Shown here: one piece after another, positions 44,679 through 52,896 of the stretch
Layout of the letters: each line of letters opens with the position of its first letter
How positions within the stretch are numbered: the first letter of the stretch is position 1
Origin: Leptolyngbya sp. FACHB-60
GTDB lineage: Bacteria; Cyanobacteriota; Cyanobacteriia; Phormidesmidales; Phormidesmidaceae
NCBI RefSeq assembly: GCF_014695775.1
Contig: NZ_JACJOX010000028.1
Span: 124,001 to 188,000 of the forward strand
Reading direction: 5' to 3'
Length of the DNA: 64,000 bases
The notes under the pieces: generated by a model
Database searches by the model: none
The model's input: only the letters and a program-made list of their open reading frames with translations
Told to the model about the DNA's origin: nothing
Position numbers and translations under genes: made by a program

Positions 44679-45128
44679 ATGAAAACTTTGCTTGTTGGTT
44701 TGGCCGCGATTATTTCTGCTGTCGGTGCTTCTGGTGCGCTGGCTCAGTCTAGTCCAGTAGACTGGGTTGAGGTGACGCGCAATGCTGTGGGCGATCGCTT
44801 CATGGTAGAGCGTAACTCGATTCAATTTAGGGATGGAGCTGTTTGGTACTGGGAACATCGCAGCTTCCCTGAACCGAACAACGCCTTTGTCGGGGTTGAA
44901 CTGGAGCAGCCAGTTCATGGTGCCATGCTGTATCGCTCTGTCGATTGTGCAGGCGGTGTTTCTCGGCTCAGGCAAATCATTGCTCGTGACAAAGATGGGC
45001 AGGAGATTCAGCGCATTAACTATGGGGATGCTGGTCAGTTGACACAACCTCAGGCAGGCAGTAGCGCCGCAGCCGTCTTGCGCTTTGTCTGTGACCAACC
45101 CCAGGCAGGACCACCTGCATCCTCATGA
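44679..45128 (+). CDS. secreted surface-adhesin-E-like small protein
   Basis: 149 residues. Signal peptide ending GALAQ. The mature domain reads WVEVTRNAVGDRFMVERNSI, VWYWEHRSFPEPNN and YRSVDCAGGVSRLRQII, ending with FVCDQP. Two Cys could pair. This pattern resembles the small exported domains annotated as surface-adhesin protein E or CNP1-like; the match is by general pattern only. Starts three bases after the previous stop. Confidence 0.72.
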   Translation: MKTLLVGLAAIISAVGASGALAQSSPVDWVEVTRNAVGDRFMVERNSIQFRDGAVWYWEHRSFPEPNNAFVGVELEQPVHGAMLYRSVDCAGGVSRLRQIIARDKDGQEIQRINYGDAGQLTQPQAGSSAAAVLRFVCDQPQAGPPASS

Positions 45129-45209
45129 TGGCGCTGTAGTGCAGCTCAAGAGCAAAGAACTTTGACTTAATAAATGTTCAAGCTCTAAATACATTTTCTC
45201 ATATTAGAG

Positions 45210-45722
45210 TTATGCATCTTCTGTATTGCGTTGATAAAAGAAGGTTTTAACGGTTTCTGCCGAGATAAGAATTGAAGCACCGAAATGAAAGTCGATGACT
45301 AGATAGTTGTGCCAATCCTCCTCAGCTATTTCGTCGGTACGAAATAATCCTTCGACTTCAACAATCGGCCATTGAGCTTGTCCAACTATTTCATCAATAG
45401 TTTGTATTGAAGCAAGTCTGGCTTCGAGATATTTAAACGAAGAGGTAGGATCTATAGCTCGTAGCCTTTCGTCAGTAGCAGCAGGTGTTTCCTGAAGGCG
45501 TACAAAGTTTACCTGATCAAATATGAGGTTTAGATCAATTGTTATTTCGTTGGTGAAAGCTGCTTCATTCCAGTAAACTTTTCCTTTAAGATCGAGAGTG
45601 AATGCACGCTTTCTTACGTCATAACTATAATTTTCGAGTGTGAAGGCGTTATGTAGATCAAATATTTGACCGGCAATGTGTAAATAGATTCCCTGGTCGA
45701 TGGAAAAGTTAAGCAGTTTCAT
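45210..45722 (-). CDS. hypothetical protein of unknown family (170 aa)
   Basis: 170 residues, soluble, beta-rich, no signal. The start ATG has GGAGG nine bases upstream, a strong site. Sequence such as IDQGIYLHIAGQIFDLHNAF and YLVIDFHFGASILISAETV gives no recognised family. Codon use is more AT-rich than in neighbouring housekeeping genes, which suggests recent arrival. It faces the secreted-protein pair convergently. Confidence 0.65.
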   Translation of the reverse strand: MKLLNFSIDQGIYLHIAGQIFDLHNAFTLENYSYDVRKRAFTLDLKGKVYWNEAAFTNEITIDLNLIFDQVNFVRLQETPAATDERLRAIDPTSSFKYLEARLASIQTIDEIVGQAQWPIVEVEGLFRTDEIAEEDWHNYLVIDFHFGASILISAETVKTFFYQRNTEDA

Positions 45723-46056
45723 AATATTTTGCCTCCAAGCTTTTTATAGCTGTTGTCCAACTACATACTCAGTGCTAAATGTAACGGGTAAGTCCCGGCC
45801 TTTAGGATGTTATCTCTTACTTTTGGTGGCTAACTTGGAGGAGCATGTAGTCGTCGATTATCCTGAATAAGTGCTTATCAGGCAGCTTTTGGTCGTACAG
45901 CTTAGAAGCGCTTGCATTGGTAAGCAAAGTGCTGCTACATGGTTGGCGAAAGCGATCGCACCCATAACCCCTCCAACAGTCGTTATATATGGGTTGAGTT
46001 CTGAGACCACCCTACCCTTTGTGTGTTCTTACAACATAACCACCATTTCTGCGACA
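45723..46056. other. intergenic region between the unknown gene and the stressosome operon
   Basis: 334 bp. It contains the promoter side of the 170-residue gene. A short plus-strand stretch near 45880-45970 can be read as protein-like but is broken by stops, so it may be a remnant. No terminator with a T run was found for the minus-strand operon. Confidence 0.35.
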
Positions 46057-48069
46057 CTACCCCTCTTTTTGCACTAGCGTCCAAATCGTTTTCAACAGGG
46101 TTTCTGGCTCAATCGGTTTAGTAATGTGCTGCTGAAATCCGGCTGCTAATACTTTCTGCTGATTACTTTCTCCAGCATAGGCGGTAATAGCAACTGCTAA
46201 AATATCTCTGGTCTGGTCGGGCGATCGCTCCCTGATATGACGAATCAAATCGTAACCATCCATATCGGGCATGCCGATATCACTAATGAGCAAATCAAAC
46301 TCTGCTTGCTGCAGCTGATCTAAAGCTTCACGAGCCGACTCTACCTGAGTAACCTTTGCGCCCTGCTGCTCTAACAAAAAAGTAACTAGCTCTCGCGAAT
46401 CTCTTTCATCATCAGCAAAAAGCACTCGCAATCCATTGAAATGCAACTCTGAACTGTTGCGCGTCGACGGATGATCTGGATGCAATTTTGAAACAGCAAT
46501 AATGGGAAGCCTCACAATAAAAGTTGAGCCTTGCCCTTCTCCTAAACTTGCAGCCTGAACGGTTCCGCCATGCAGGTCAACCAGGTGACTGACGATCGCC
46601 AGCCCTAAACCTAGCCCGCCAAAACTTCGAGTCGTTGTGCTGTCAGCCTGGCGGAAATAGTCAAAGACATAGGGCAAAAAGCTAGCGGTGATGCCTTTAC
46701 CAGTATCACTGACCGTAATTTGAGCGTAGGTAACGAGGTGATGGGGGGATACGTGTTCTTCAACCTCTTCAATCTGCTCTAACCGCACCTTCACGCTGCC
46801 ACCCTGGGGTGTGAATTTAACGGCATTGGAGATCAGATTCCAAAGGATCTGCTGTATGCGACTAGAATCTCCTAAAACTTGCCCAACATCAGGATCAAAG
46901 ATTGTCTCAATTTGAATGGATTTTGCTTCAGCTGCAAGCTGCACAGTCTCAAGCGCGGATTTAATTGTGAAGGGTAGATTGACTGGAACTGTGTTTAAAC
47001 TCAGCTTGCCCTGAAGGATGCGAGAAACATCGAGTAAGTCTTCAATTAGCTGCGCTTGTAACCTAGCATTTCGCTCAATTGTTTCTAACGCGTACTGCGT
47101 TTTTGCGGCGTTTTGCTGTTTGGTTTGCAGTATTCTTGCCCAGCCTAGAATTGGGTTTAAGGGCGACCTAAGCTCGTGAGATAACACAGCCAAAAATTCG
47201 TCTTTGATGCGATTTGCCTGCCGCAGTTGATCTGCTTGCTCACGAGTGGTTTCATACAGTGAATCCAGGCGTTGATTGCGCTCTTGCAGAGTAATTTCTG
47301 CCTGCTTACGTTCATCCTCGATCTGCTTGCGATTGGTAATATCTACCAAAATCAGAACGGCACCGGTGAAGGAGCCAAACTCATTTAGCACCGGGTCCAT
47401 TGTTTTGGCAAACCAGCGTTCTTGACTTTGCAGTTCTAATAGCTGTCGCTGGTACGTTTCTCTAGCGCGGTAAAAACAAGTGCCGTCTCCCACCCCTAAG
47501 CTGGCATTCATCAACTCATAGTGGCTTTGCCCTAAAATCTCTTCAGCAGGCTTATCAAAAAGCCGCGTCATGGCCTGGTTACAGCGCAAAATTTTGCCCT
47601 GTTGATCGAGCAGGCAGACGCTATCATTAATGGCATCAAATGTGGTCTGCCACTCCCGCGCTGAAATTAGCGCTAACTCCTCTGCCTGTCGAATTCGGAA
47701 GAGCGATCGCACCGTCGCTAGTAGTTCAATCGGTTCGACAGGCTGAGCCAGATAACCGTCAGCACCGCTGTCTAATCCTTCTGCCTTATCCTGACTTTTG
47801 ACAAAGCTGGCTGAGAGATGTAGCACTGGAATAAAGCGAGTTCGCGGGTTGGCTTTGATCTGGCGACAGACTTCAAAGCCGTTTAGATCTGGCAATTGTA
47901 CGTCTAGAATGATCAGCGCTGGTTGATGTAGGGCAAGCGCCTCTAACCCTGCGGTTCCGGTCGCCGCTTCTACGACGGCAAACCCGGCATTCTGCAAAAT
48001 CCGCCTCACGATGTAGCGATTCGCTTCGTTGTCGTCAATATGCAGAATCGTTTCGCTGGGCACAAACAT
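46057..48069 (-). CDS. REC-PAS-HisKA-HATPase-REC hybrid histidine kinase
   Basis: 670 residues from the ATG at 48069 (GAGG seven bases upstream, overlapping the previous stop). First receiver about 7-128 with Asp57; PAS domain about 140-250; HisKA with His299 in FLAVLSHELRSPLNPIL; HATPase with NLISNAVKF, DTGKGI and GGLGLGLAIV; second receiver about 548-665 with Asp598 in LLISDIGMPDMDGYDLI. Cytoplasmic. It is the last gene of the stressosome operon and probably takes phosphoryl groups or protein contacts from the upstream hybrid kinase. Confidence 0.93.
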   Translation of the reverse strand: MFVPSETILHIDDNEANRYIVRRILQNAGFAVVEAATGTAGLEALALHQPALIILDVQLPDLNGFEVCRQIKANPRTRFIPVLHLSASFVKSQDKAEGLDSGADGYLAQPVEPIELLATVRSLFRIRQAEELALISAREWQTTFDAINDSVCLLDQQGKILRCNQAMTRLFDKPAEEILGQSHYELMNASLGVGDGTCFYRARETYQRQLLELQSQERWFAKTMDPVLNEFGSFTGAVLILVDITNRKQIEDERKQAEITLQERNQRLDSLYETTREQADQLRQANRIKDEFLAVLSHELRSPLNPILGWARILQTKQQNAAKTQYALETIERNARLQAQLIEDLLDVSRILQGKLSLNTVPVNLPFTIKSALETVQLAAEAKSIQIETIFDPDVGQVLGDSSRIQQILWNLISNAVKFTPQGGSVKVRLEQIEEVEEHVSPHHLVTYAQITVSDTGKGITASFLPYVFDYFRQADSTTTRSFGGLGLGLAIVSHLVDLHGGTVQAASLGEGQGSTFIVRLPIIAVSKLHPDHPSTRNSSELHFNGLRVLFADDERDSRELVTFLLEQQGAKVTQVESAREALDQLQQAEFDLLISDIGMPDMDGYDLIRHIRERSPDQTRDILAVAITAYAGESNQQKVLAAGFQQHITKPIEPETLLKTIWTLVQKEG

Positions 48070-48078
48070 CACGCATCC

Positions 48079-50208
48079 TCAAGCATCTAAAACGAGTCCG
48101 GCTTTAGCGAGGGCTTCTCGAAGGTGAGAGGCGGCTTCTGCTTGAGATGTTTTCTCCTTAGAAAGGATAGCGACACCTTGTTGAGCTAAACGGCTCCGGG
48201 TTTCTAAATCTAACTGGGTCGATGAGTGGATGATAACAGGGATGGACTGAGTAACGGGGTTATGCCGCAGCTGCTCAAGCGCCTCAAACCCGCTCAGCTC
48301 TGGCATTTCCAGGTCAAGCAGAATTGCTGTGGGTTGTTCATTCTCTGCCACGGCCAATCCTTCCCGTCCACTTGCCGCTTCTAAAAGCTGTAGCGGAATA
48401 TTGGTCAACAACTGTTTAACCACGTAACGGTAGGTTGGGTCATCATCAATAAGTAAGAGTTTTTGAGCTTTGCCTTGACTAACCAGCGTGTTGAGTTTGG
48501 TGAGCAAGGGCAATCGATCCACAGGTTTAATCAGGAATCCCTCGGCTCCTAGGGCGATCGCCTGTTTTTCGTTATCCACGACCGTGATTACCAATACGGG
48601 AATGTGGCGAGTGGCTTCGTCACTTTTAAGCTCTCGCAGGAAGGTCCAGCCGTTTTGCCCTTCTAGCAAAATGTCTAGCACGATCACCGCTGGCTGAAGC
48701 TGCTCTAAGGCCTGTCTAGCCTGAGCCAGGGTGCGGGTGGCGATCAGTTGATATCTAGATGCTTGCAGGTGTTTTTCGTAGATAAACAGCGTTTCGATAT
48801 GATCTTCGATCGCTAAAATGGGCAGGCGGGCTGGGTTCAGGGAGGTGATCGGTTGCAGTGAGTCCGGCAGCTCTGTCACTTTGGGGTAAACAATCGGAAT
48901 GGAGACTGAAAAGGTAGACCCTTGACCCAATTCACTTTGAACGGAAACGCTGCCCCCCATTAGCTCGGCTAGCTTAGACGATATCGGCAGTCCTAGTCCT
49001 GTCCCTTTCACCTGCTTTTGCAGCTCAGACTCAATTTGCACAAAATCCTCAAAGATACGCTCCTGGTTGGCGGGTGTAATGCCGATGCCTGTGTCAGATA
49101 CCGAGAGCTGAATCATCTGGCCGACTTGCTCAGCGGTGACGCGCACCTCTCCCTGTTCCGTAAATTTGAGCGCGTTCGAAATAAAGTTTCTGAGGATTTG
49201 AGCAATTTTTCCCTCGTCGCTATAGAGCGAGGGCAGGTCATCGGATTCGTCAAACACGAGCGACACCGAGGAACCTTGAACCAGCAGCGGGCGCAGCATT
49301 CCTCGCAGGGTGGCAAACAGGTCACTCACTTCAAAGGAACTGGGATTTACCTCAGTTTTGCCCGCTTCTACCTTGGCCAAGTCCAGTAGATCATTGACTA
49401 GCTCTGACAACCCATCGGCCGCTTTTTGAATGAACGTCACCTGCTTTTCTTGCTCTAGGGACAGATCCCCATCCATCCGAGTCAGCAGCATGCGAGATAG
49501 GGACAAAATCGAGTTGAGCGGCGTGCGAAACTCGTGGCTCATGTTGGACAGAAAGCGAGTTTTTAGCTCGTTTGCCTGTTGCAGAGAGCTAGCCTTCTCG
49601 TCTAATTCGGCATAGAGGGCAATCACGCCGCGGTTGGTGTCTTCTAACTCGCGATTGAGGTAAGTTAGCTCTTCTTCTCGCTTGCGGAGGTCGGCCATTG
49701 CCCGCAGCAGTTCCTGGTTTTGCCGCTGGATTTCGTCGTAGGGGTTTTGGGGCGATCGCCCCCCGACGGTCTCCCGAATCTGCTGCAGCTGTAGGTCTGT
49801 GAAGATGGGCGATCGCTTGGGTAGGGCTTTGCTAAGCCGCACGGTGGTTCCCTGCTCGGTCGATTCGATCTCGAAGGCATCCATCAGCCGGCGCGTGCCA
49901 GTGATTCCTAGCCCCATGCCGGTAGAAGACTGGTAGCGTCCGTCTAAAACTTCGCTCAGATGCGGAATCCCCCCGCCCTGATCCTGCACCTGAATCAGAA
50001 AGGTTTGGGGGCTTTCCTCCAGATCAAACTGCACCGTCCCACCCTGTGCATACTGAAACGCATTGCGGGCAATTTCTGAAACAGCCGTTGCCAGCCGTGC
50101 CTGATCTTGCCCGTCAAACCCCAGTTGTTCTGCCAGTTCGCGGGTGCGCTGCCGTGCCTGCACCACATCCTGTTCATAATGAATTTCTAGGGTGAAGAGG
50201 GTGGTCAT
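48079..50208 (-). CDS. RsbT/RsbW-like ATPase fused to hybrid histidine kinase with two receivers
   Basis: 709 residues. Residues 1-128 form a GHKL ATPase of the anti-sigma/RsbT type: SEIARNAFQYAQGG, DQGGGIPH and TGMGLGITGTRRLMD. A coiled coil (160-215) leads to HisKA (His225 in NMSHEFRTPL), a second HATPase (NFISNALKF, DTGIGI, GTGLGLPIS), and two receivers with Asp512 and Asp632. So one chain links a serine-kinase-like switch domain to a histidine-phosphorelay core. Its start overlaps the SpoIIE-type gene by four bases (ATGA). No membrane segment. Confidence 0.92.
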   Translation of the reverse strand: MTTLFTLEIHYEQDVVQARQRTRELAEQLGFDGQDQARLATAVSEIARNAFQYAQGGTVQFDLEESPQTFLIQVQDQGGGIPHLSEVLDGRYQSSTGMGLGITGTRRLMDAFEIESTEQGTTVRLSKALPKRSPIFTDLQLQQIRETVGGRSPQNPYDEIQRQNQELLRAMADLRKREEELTYLNRELEDTNRGVIALYAELDEKASSLQQANELKTRFLSNMSHEFRTPLNSILSLSRMLLTRMDGDLSLEQEKQVTFIQKAADGLSELVNDLLDLAKVEAGKTEVNPSSFEVSDLFATLRGMLRPLLVQGSSVSLVFDESDDLPSLYSDEGKIAQILRNFISNALKFTEQGEVRVTAEQVGQMIQLSVSDTGIGITPANQERIFEDFVQIESELQKQVKGTGLGLPISSKLAELMGGSVSVQSELGQGSTFSVSIPIVYPKVTELPDSLQPITSLNPARLPILAIEDHIETLFIYEKHLQASRYQLIATRTLAQARQALEQLQPAVIVLDILLEGQNGWTFLRELKSDEATRHIPVLVITVVDNEKQAIALGAEGFLIKPVDRLPLLTKLNTLVSQGKAQKLLLIDDDPTYRYVVKQLLTNIPLQLLEAASGREGLAVAENEQPTAILLDLEMPELSGFEALEQLRHNPVTQSIPVIIHSSTQLDLETRSRLAQQGVAILSKEKTSQAEAASHLREALAKAGLVLDA

Positions 50209-51212
50209 GCTCCCGTTCCTTTCGCCACCAACATAGTTACATCATCGCGCTCTCGATGAAAATCGCGGTGCAACACACCTGCAATCAAGCTGGGATGTTT
50301 TTGACTTAAGCCGGGGTAGCGATCGAGATTCCACTGCGTACTAATGCCATCGGAGTGCATCGTCAGCAGCCCATTGAGGTACCAGGGGTAGGTAAACTCC
50401 TTAATCTTACGAACTTCATGCCCGACGGTGCCGTTGTAAGACATCATGTTGTGATGTTCGGTCGCCGAAGAAACGCTGGCCGCAATATTGCCGATGCCCG
50501 CAAAGCAAACGGTCTGCTGCTCAAAGTTGATTTCAGCGATCGCTAGGGCTGCCCCTCGGGTACTTCGCAACGCCGCATGGGCCGCTTCGATAATGCGCTG
50601 AGGCGACTGGTGATGGTGATCGTGAAACACTCGGATTGCCGCTGAAGCCGCACTGGCCGCCGCAGGCCCATGCCCTAACCCATCTACGACCATAAATAGG
50701 CCACGGTGATCATCCCCGTCCCAGGCCCAAGCATCCCCTGAGACCTCCTCGCTCAACTTGGGTAAGGCCACCACACCAATTTCAATGATTTTAGGTGGCG
50801 AATGAGCAGAAGTTTTTGCCCAGATATGCGCAAGCAGTGCAGTTCCTTTGTTGGGCTGCGAGTAGATGTCAAAGAGGTCAGAGAGGCGACGAATTGCGCC
50901 CAGCCCATTACCTGAGGTTCCGGCGGTAGAGAAGCCATCTTGCAGGCATTCCTCCACATCCACCATGCCAGAACCTTGGTCTAGCCCCAAAACCTCGATG
51001 CCAATGACGTCATCTTGGGCGATCGCTCGCAGCACAATCGTTCCGCGACCTGCGTGCCGAATGAGGTTGTTTGCCACCTCTGTTACCAAGAGGCCAACCT
51101 TCCCCCGTTCGGTTTCCTCAAAACCAAGCCGAGTGGCCAAGGCTAGAGAGGCTCGTCGGGCCTCTCCAGTTTGGCTCTGCTCGGTGATGGCGATCGCCAT
51201 AGATTCATTCAA
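50205..51212 (-). CDS. RsbT-like ATPase fused to SpoIIE/RsbX-type phosphatase
   Basis: 335 residues. N-terminal GHKL ATPase about 10-135 (LLVTEVANNLIRHAG, LDQGSGM, TSGNGLGAIRRLSDLF), then a PP2C-like phosphatase about 145-333 with VSGDAWAWDG, FMVVDGLGHGPAAA, FAGIGNIAASV, LTMHSDGIS and RDDVTMLVA. In other stressosomes RsbX dephosphorylates RsbR and RsbS and resets the system; here it carries its own ATPase domain. Start is the TTG at 51212 (GAGG seven bases upstream) or the ATG at 51200. It follows RsbT with a 14-bp gap. Confidence 0.92.
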   Translation of the reverse strand: MNESMAIAITEQSQTGEARRASLALATRLGFEETERGKVGLLVTEVANNLIRHAGRGTIVLRAIAQDDVIGIEVLGLDQGSGMVDVEECLQDGFSTAGTSGNGLGAIRRLSDLFDIYSQPNKGTALLAHIWAKTSAHSPPKIIEIGVVALPKLSEEVSGDAWAWDGDDHRGLFMVVDGLGHGPAAASAASAAIRVFHDHHHQSPQRIIEAAHAALRSTRGAALAIAEINFEQQTVCFAGIGNIAASVSSATEHHNMMSYNGTVGHEVRKIKEFTYPWYLNGLLTMHSDGISTQWNLDRYPGLSQKHPSLIAGVLHRDFHRERDDVTMLVAKGTGA

Positions 51213-51226
51213 TTGACGTCCTCATA

Positions 51227-51607
51227 TTACTTCCAGCGTACGATGATTATTCGCGTTCCCTCTCCTACCACAGACTCAATTTCAAACTCGTTGGCCAGCC
51301 GTTTTGCACCTCCCAACCCCATCCCCAGCCCGCCCCCTGAGGTGAAGCCATCCCTAAGCGCCATTTCAATGTCGGGAATGCCCGGCCCCTGGTCTTCAAA
51401 GGTGAGCCTGAGACCCCGCCGCCCGCCGTCCTGAAGTGTTTCTAACGTGACGGTTCCCCCGCCTCCATAATCCAGGGTGTTGCGGGCCAGTTCGCTGGCA
51501 GCGGTGACAATTTTGGTTTGGTCTACTAAACCAAAGCCAATTTCAATGGCAAACTGGCGGACGGCTTGCCGAATCAAAACCACATCCGCAGAAGATTGAA
51601 TTTTCAT
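51227..51607 (-). CDS. rsbT: stressosome switch kinase RsbT
   Basis: 126 residues from the ATG at 51607, matching RsbT in length. GHKL serine kinase with N-box VTAASELARNTLDYGGGG, FEDQGPGIPDIEMALRDGF and TSGGGLGMGLGGAKRLANEF, close to Bacillus RsbT. RsbT is held by RsbR/RsbS, phosphorylates them under stress and is then released to activate its partner. It starts four bases after rsbS. Longer upstream starts would overlap rsbS and are not supported. Confidence 0.95.
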   Translation of the reverse strand: MKIQSSADVVLIRQAVRQFAIEIGFGLVDQTKIVTAASELARNTLDYGGGGTVTLETLQDGGRRGLRLTFEDQGPGIPDIEMALRDGFTSGGGLGMGLGGAKRLANEFEIESVVGEGTRIIIVRWK

Positions 51608-51611
51608 CTCC

Positions 51612-52028
51612 TCAATCTTCTGCATCGTCCTCTGCGTCCCATTTCGTCGCAATGAACTGAGCATTTGCGGATTTACCGACTGTGGCTTGCAACAGTGCCA
51701 TTCCCTTTTCCACATTCAGTGCGGTGCGAATGCCGGTGAGGGACAGCCCTAGCTCCACCAGGGTAATGGCGACGGCAGGCTGCATGCCAACGACCACCGT
51801 CTCAGCATCCATGACCTGCGACATTTTGGCAATGTTGCCTAAAATTCTACCGATGAAAGAATCGACAATATCTAGCGCAGAAATGTCAATCAAAACTCCG
51901 TTTGCATTGGTTTGACTAATGCGATTAGTTAGGTCATCTTGTAACGTCATCGCCAGGCGATCGTGCATATCGACCTGAATGGTGACGAGCAAAAATTCGC
52001 CCATTTGAAGGATGGGAATCCGTTCCAT
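51612..52028 (-). CDS. rsbS: stressosome scaffold protein RsbS (STAS domain)
   Basis: 138 residues, a single STAS domain. Start RIPILQMGEFLLVTIQVDMHD and the switch-site segment LDIVDSFIGRILGNIAKMS, where Ser57 aligns with the phosphorylated serine of Bacillus RsbS, then GMQPAVAITLVELGL. RsbS and RsbR build the stressosome shell. The C-terminus has about 20 residues more than Bacillus RsbS (DAEDDAED end). 16 bp separate it from the RsbR gene. Confidence 0.95.
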   Translation of the reverse strand: MERIPILQMGEFLLVTIQVDMHDRLAMTLQDDLTNRISQTNANGVLIDISALDIVDSFIGRILGNIAKMSQVMDAETVVVGMQPAVAITLVELGLSLTGIRTALNVEKGMALLQATVGKSANAQFIATKWDAEDDAED

Positions 52029-52044
52029 CAGTCTTTCCTCTAAC

Positions 52045-52896
52045 CTACTTGCGGGTGATGGTGGTTCCCTTTCGCTTTAATGCCATGAGAAAGGCATCAG
52101 CTAAGGTTGCTTTTGTCGTCACATCAGTTAAATCGATGCCCAAATATACGATTGTTTGGGCAATTTGAGGTCGAATGCCGCTGATGATGCAGTCGGCGCC
52201 CATGAGGCGAGCGGCTGTAACTGTCTTCAGCAAATGTTGAGCGGTCAGCGTATCGACGGTCGGCACTCCAGTAATGTCAATAATGGCAACTTCTGACCCG
52301 GTTTCAACAATCTTCTGCAACAGCGACTCCATCACGACCTGAGTACGGGCACTGTCGAGGGTGCCAATGATCGGCAAGGCCAAAATGCCTTCCCAAAGTT
52401 TGACCACTGGCGTAGACAGCTCCATCATTTCTTCCTGCTGCCGCAAAATCACCTCTTCCCGCGATTTCTGATAGGCTTCTACCACCAGCAGCCCCAGGCG
52501 ATCGAGCAGGTTGGTGGCTTGCCAAATCTCTTCACCTAGCTCAGCGGAGCTGTGCAGCTGCTGCCGTAGACAATCAAAGAGTGGTCGCTTGAATGAAAAG
52601 ATAAATGTAGCTGTTTCAGTAGGTGTGAAGCCTTTGTGGGAGCGCGATCGCGAAATGCTAGTCAGCATCTCGCGCACCTCTCGCCATTCGGTTGCCTGAA
52701 TATTGCTCAAGTTGCCGGACTGAGCCGCGATGCGAAGCAACTTGAGAAATTCCCGGCACTCTACCTGGAGTTCTGCTTCCTTGATTAACCCCTTGCGGGT
52801 ATTTGTAGCGAGCAGTTCCTGATTCCACTCCGACAGCAGTTCTGCCTCATGAGTTTTCAGTATCTCCGGTATCTTACTGGTGTGAGTCATTTCCAT
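52045..52896 (-). CDS. rsbR: stressosome sensor protein RsbR (RsbRD-type N-terminus plus STAS)
   Basis: 283 residues. The N-terminal helical region 1-150 (ILKTHEAELLSEWNQELLAT, then FIFSFKRPLFDCLRQQ) is the variable sensor part, of the RsbRD-type rather than a globin or PAS domain. The STAS domain about 165-280 contains DITGVPTVDTLTAQHLLKTV, with the conserved Thr in VDT, followed by ISGIRPQIAQTIVYLGIDL. The signal sensed is unknown. It is the first gene of the minus-strand operon and faces the NRPS genes. Confidence 0.93.
   Translation of the reverse strand: MEMTHTSKIPEILKTHEAELLSEWNQELLATNTRKGLIKEAELQVECREFLKLLRIAAQSGNLSNIQATEWREVREMLTSISRSRSHKGFTPTETATFIFSFKRPLFDCLRQQLHSSAELGEEIWQATNLLDRLGLLVVEAYQKSREEVILRQQEEMMELSTPVVKLWEGILALPIIGTLDSARTQVVMESLLQKIVETGSEVAIIDITGVPTVDTLTAQHLLKTVTAARLMGADCIISGIRPQIAQTIVYLGIDLTDVTTKATLADAFLMALKRKGTTITRK

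Noticed and set aside
44559..45098. 179-codon minus-strand frame opposite the two secreted-protein genes
   Set aside because: It spans the junction of two plus-strand genes with clear signal peptides and has no ribosome site or family.
45871..46077. Short plus-strand frame near the end of the stressosome operon
   Set aside because: No ribosome site, mixed composition and overlap with the kinase stop; at best a remnant.
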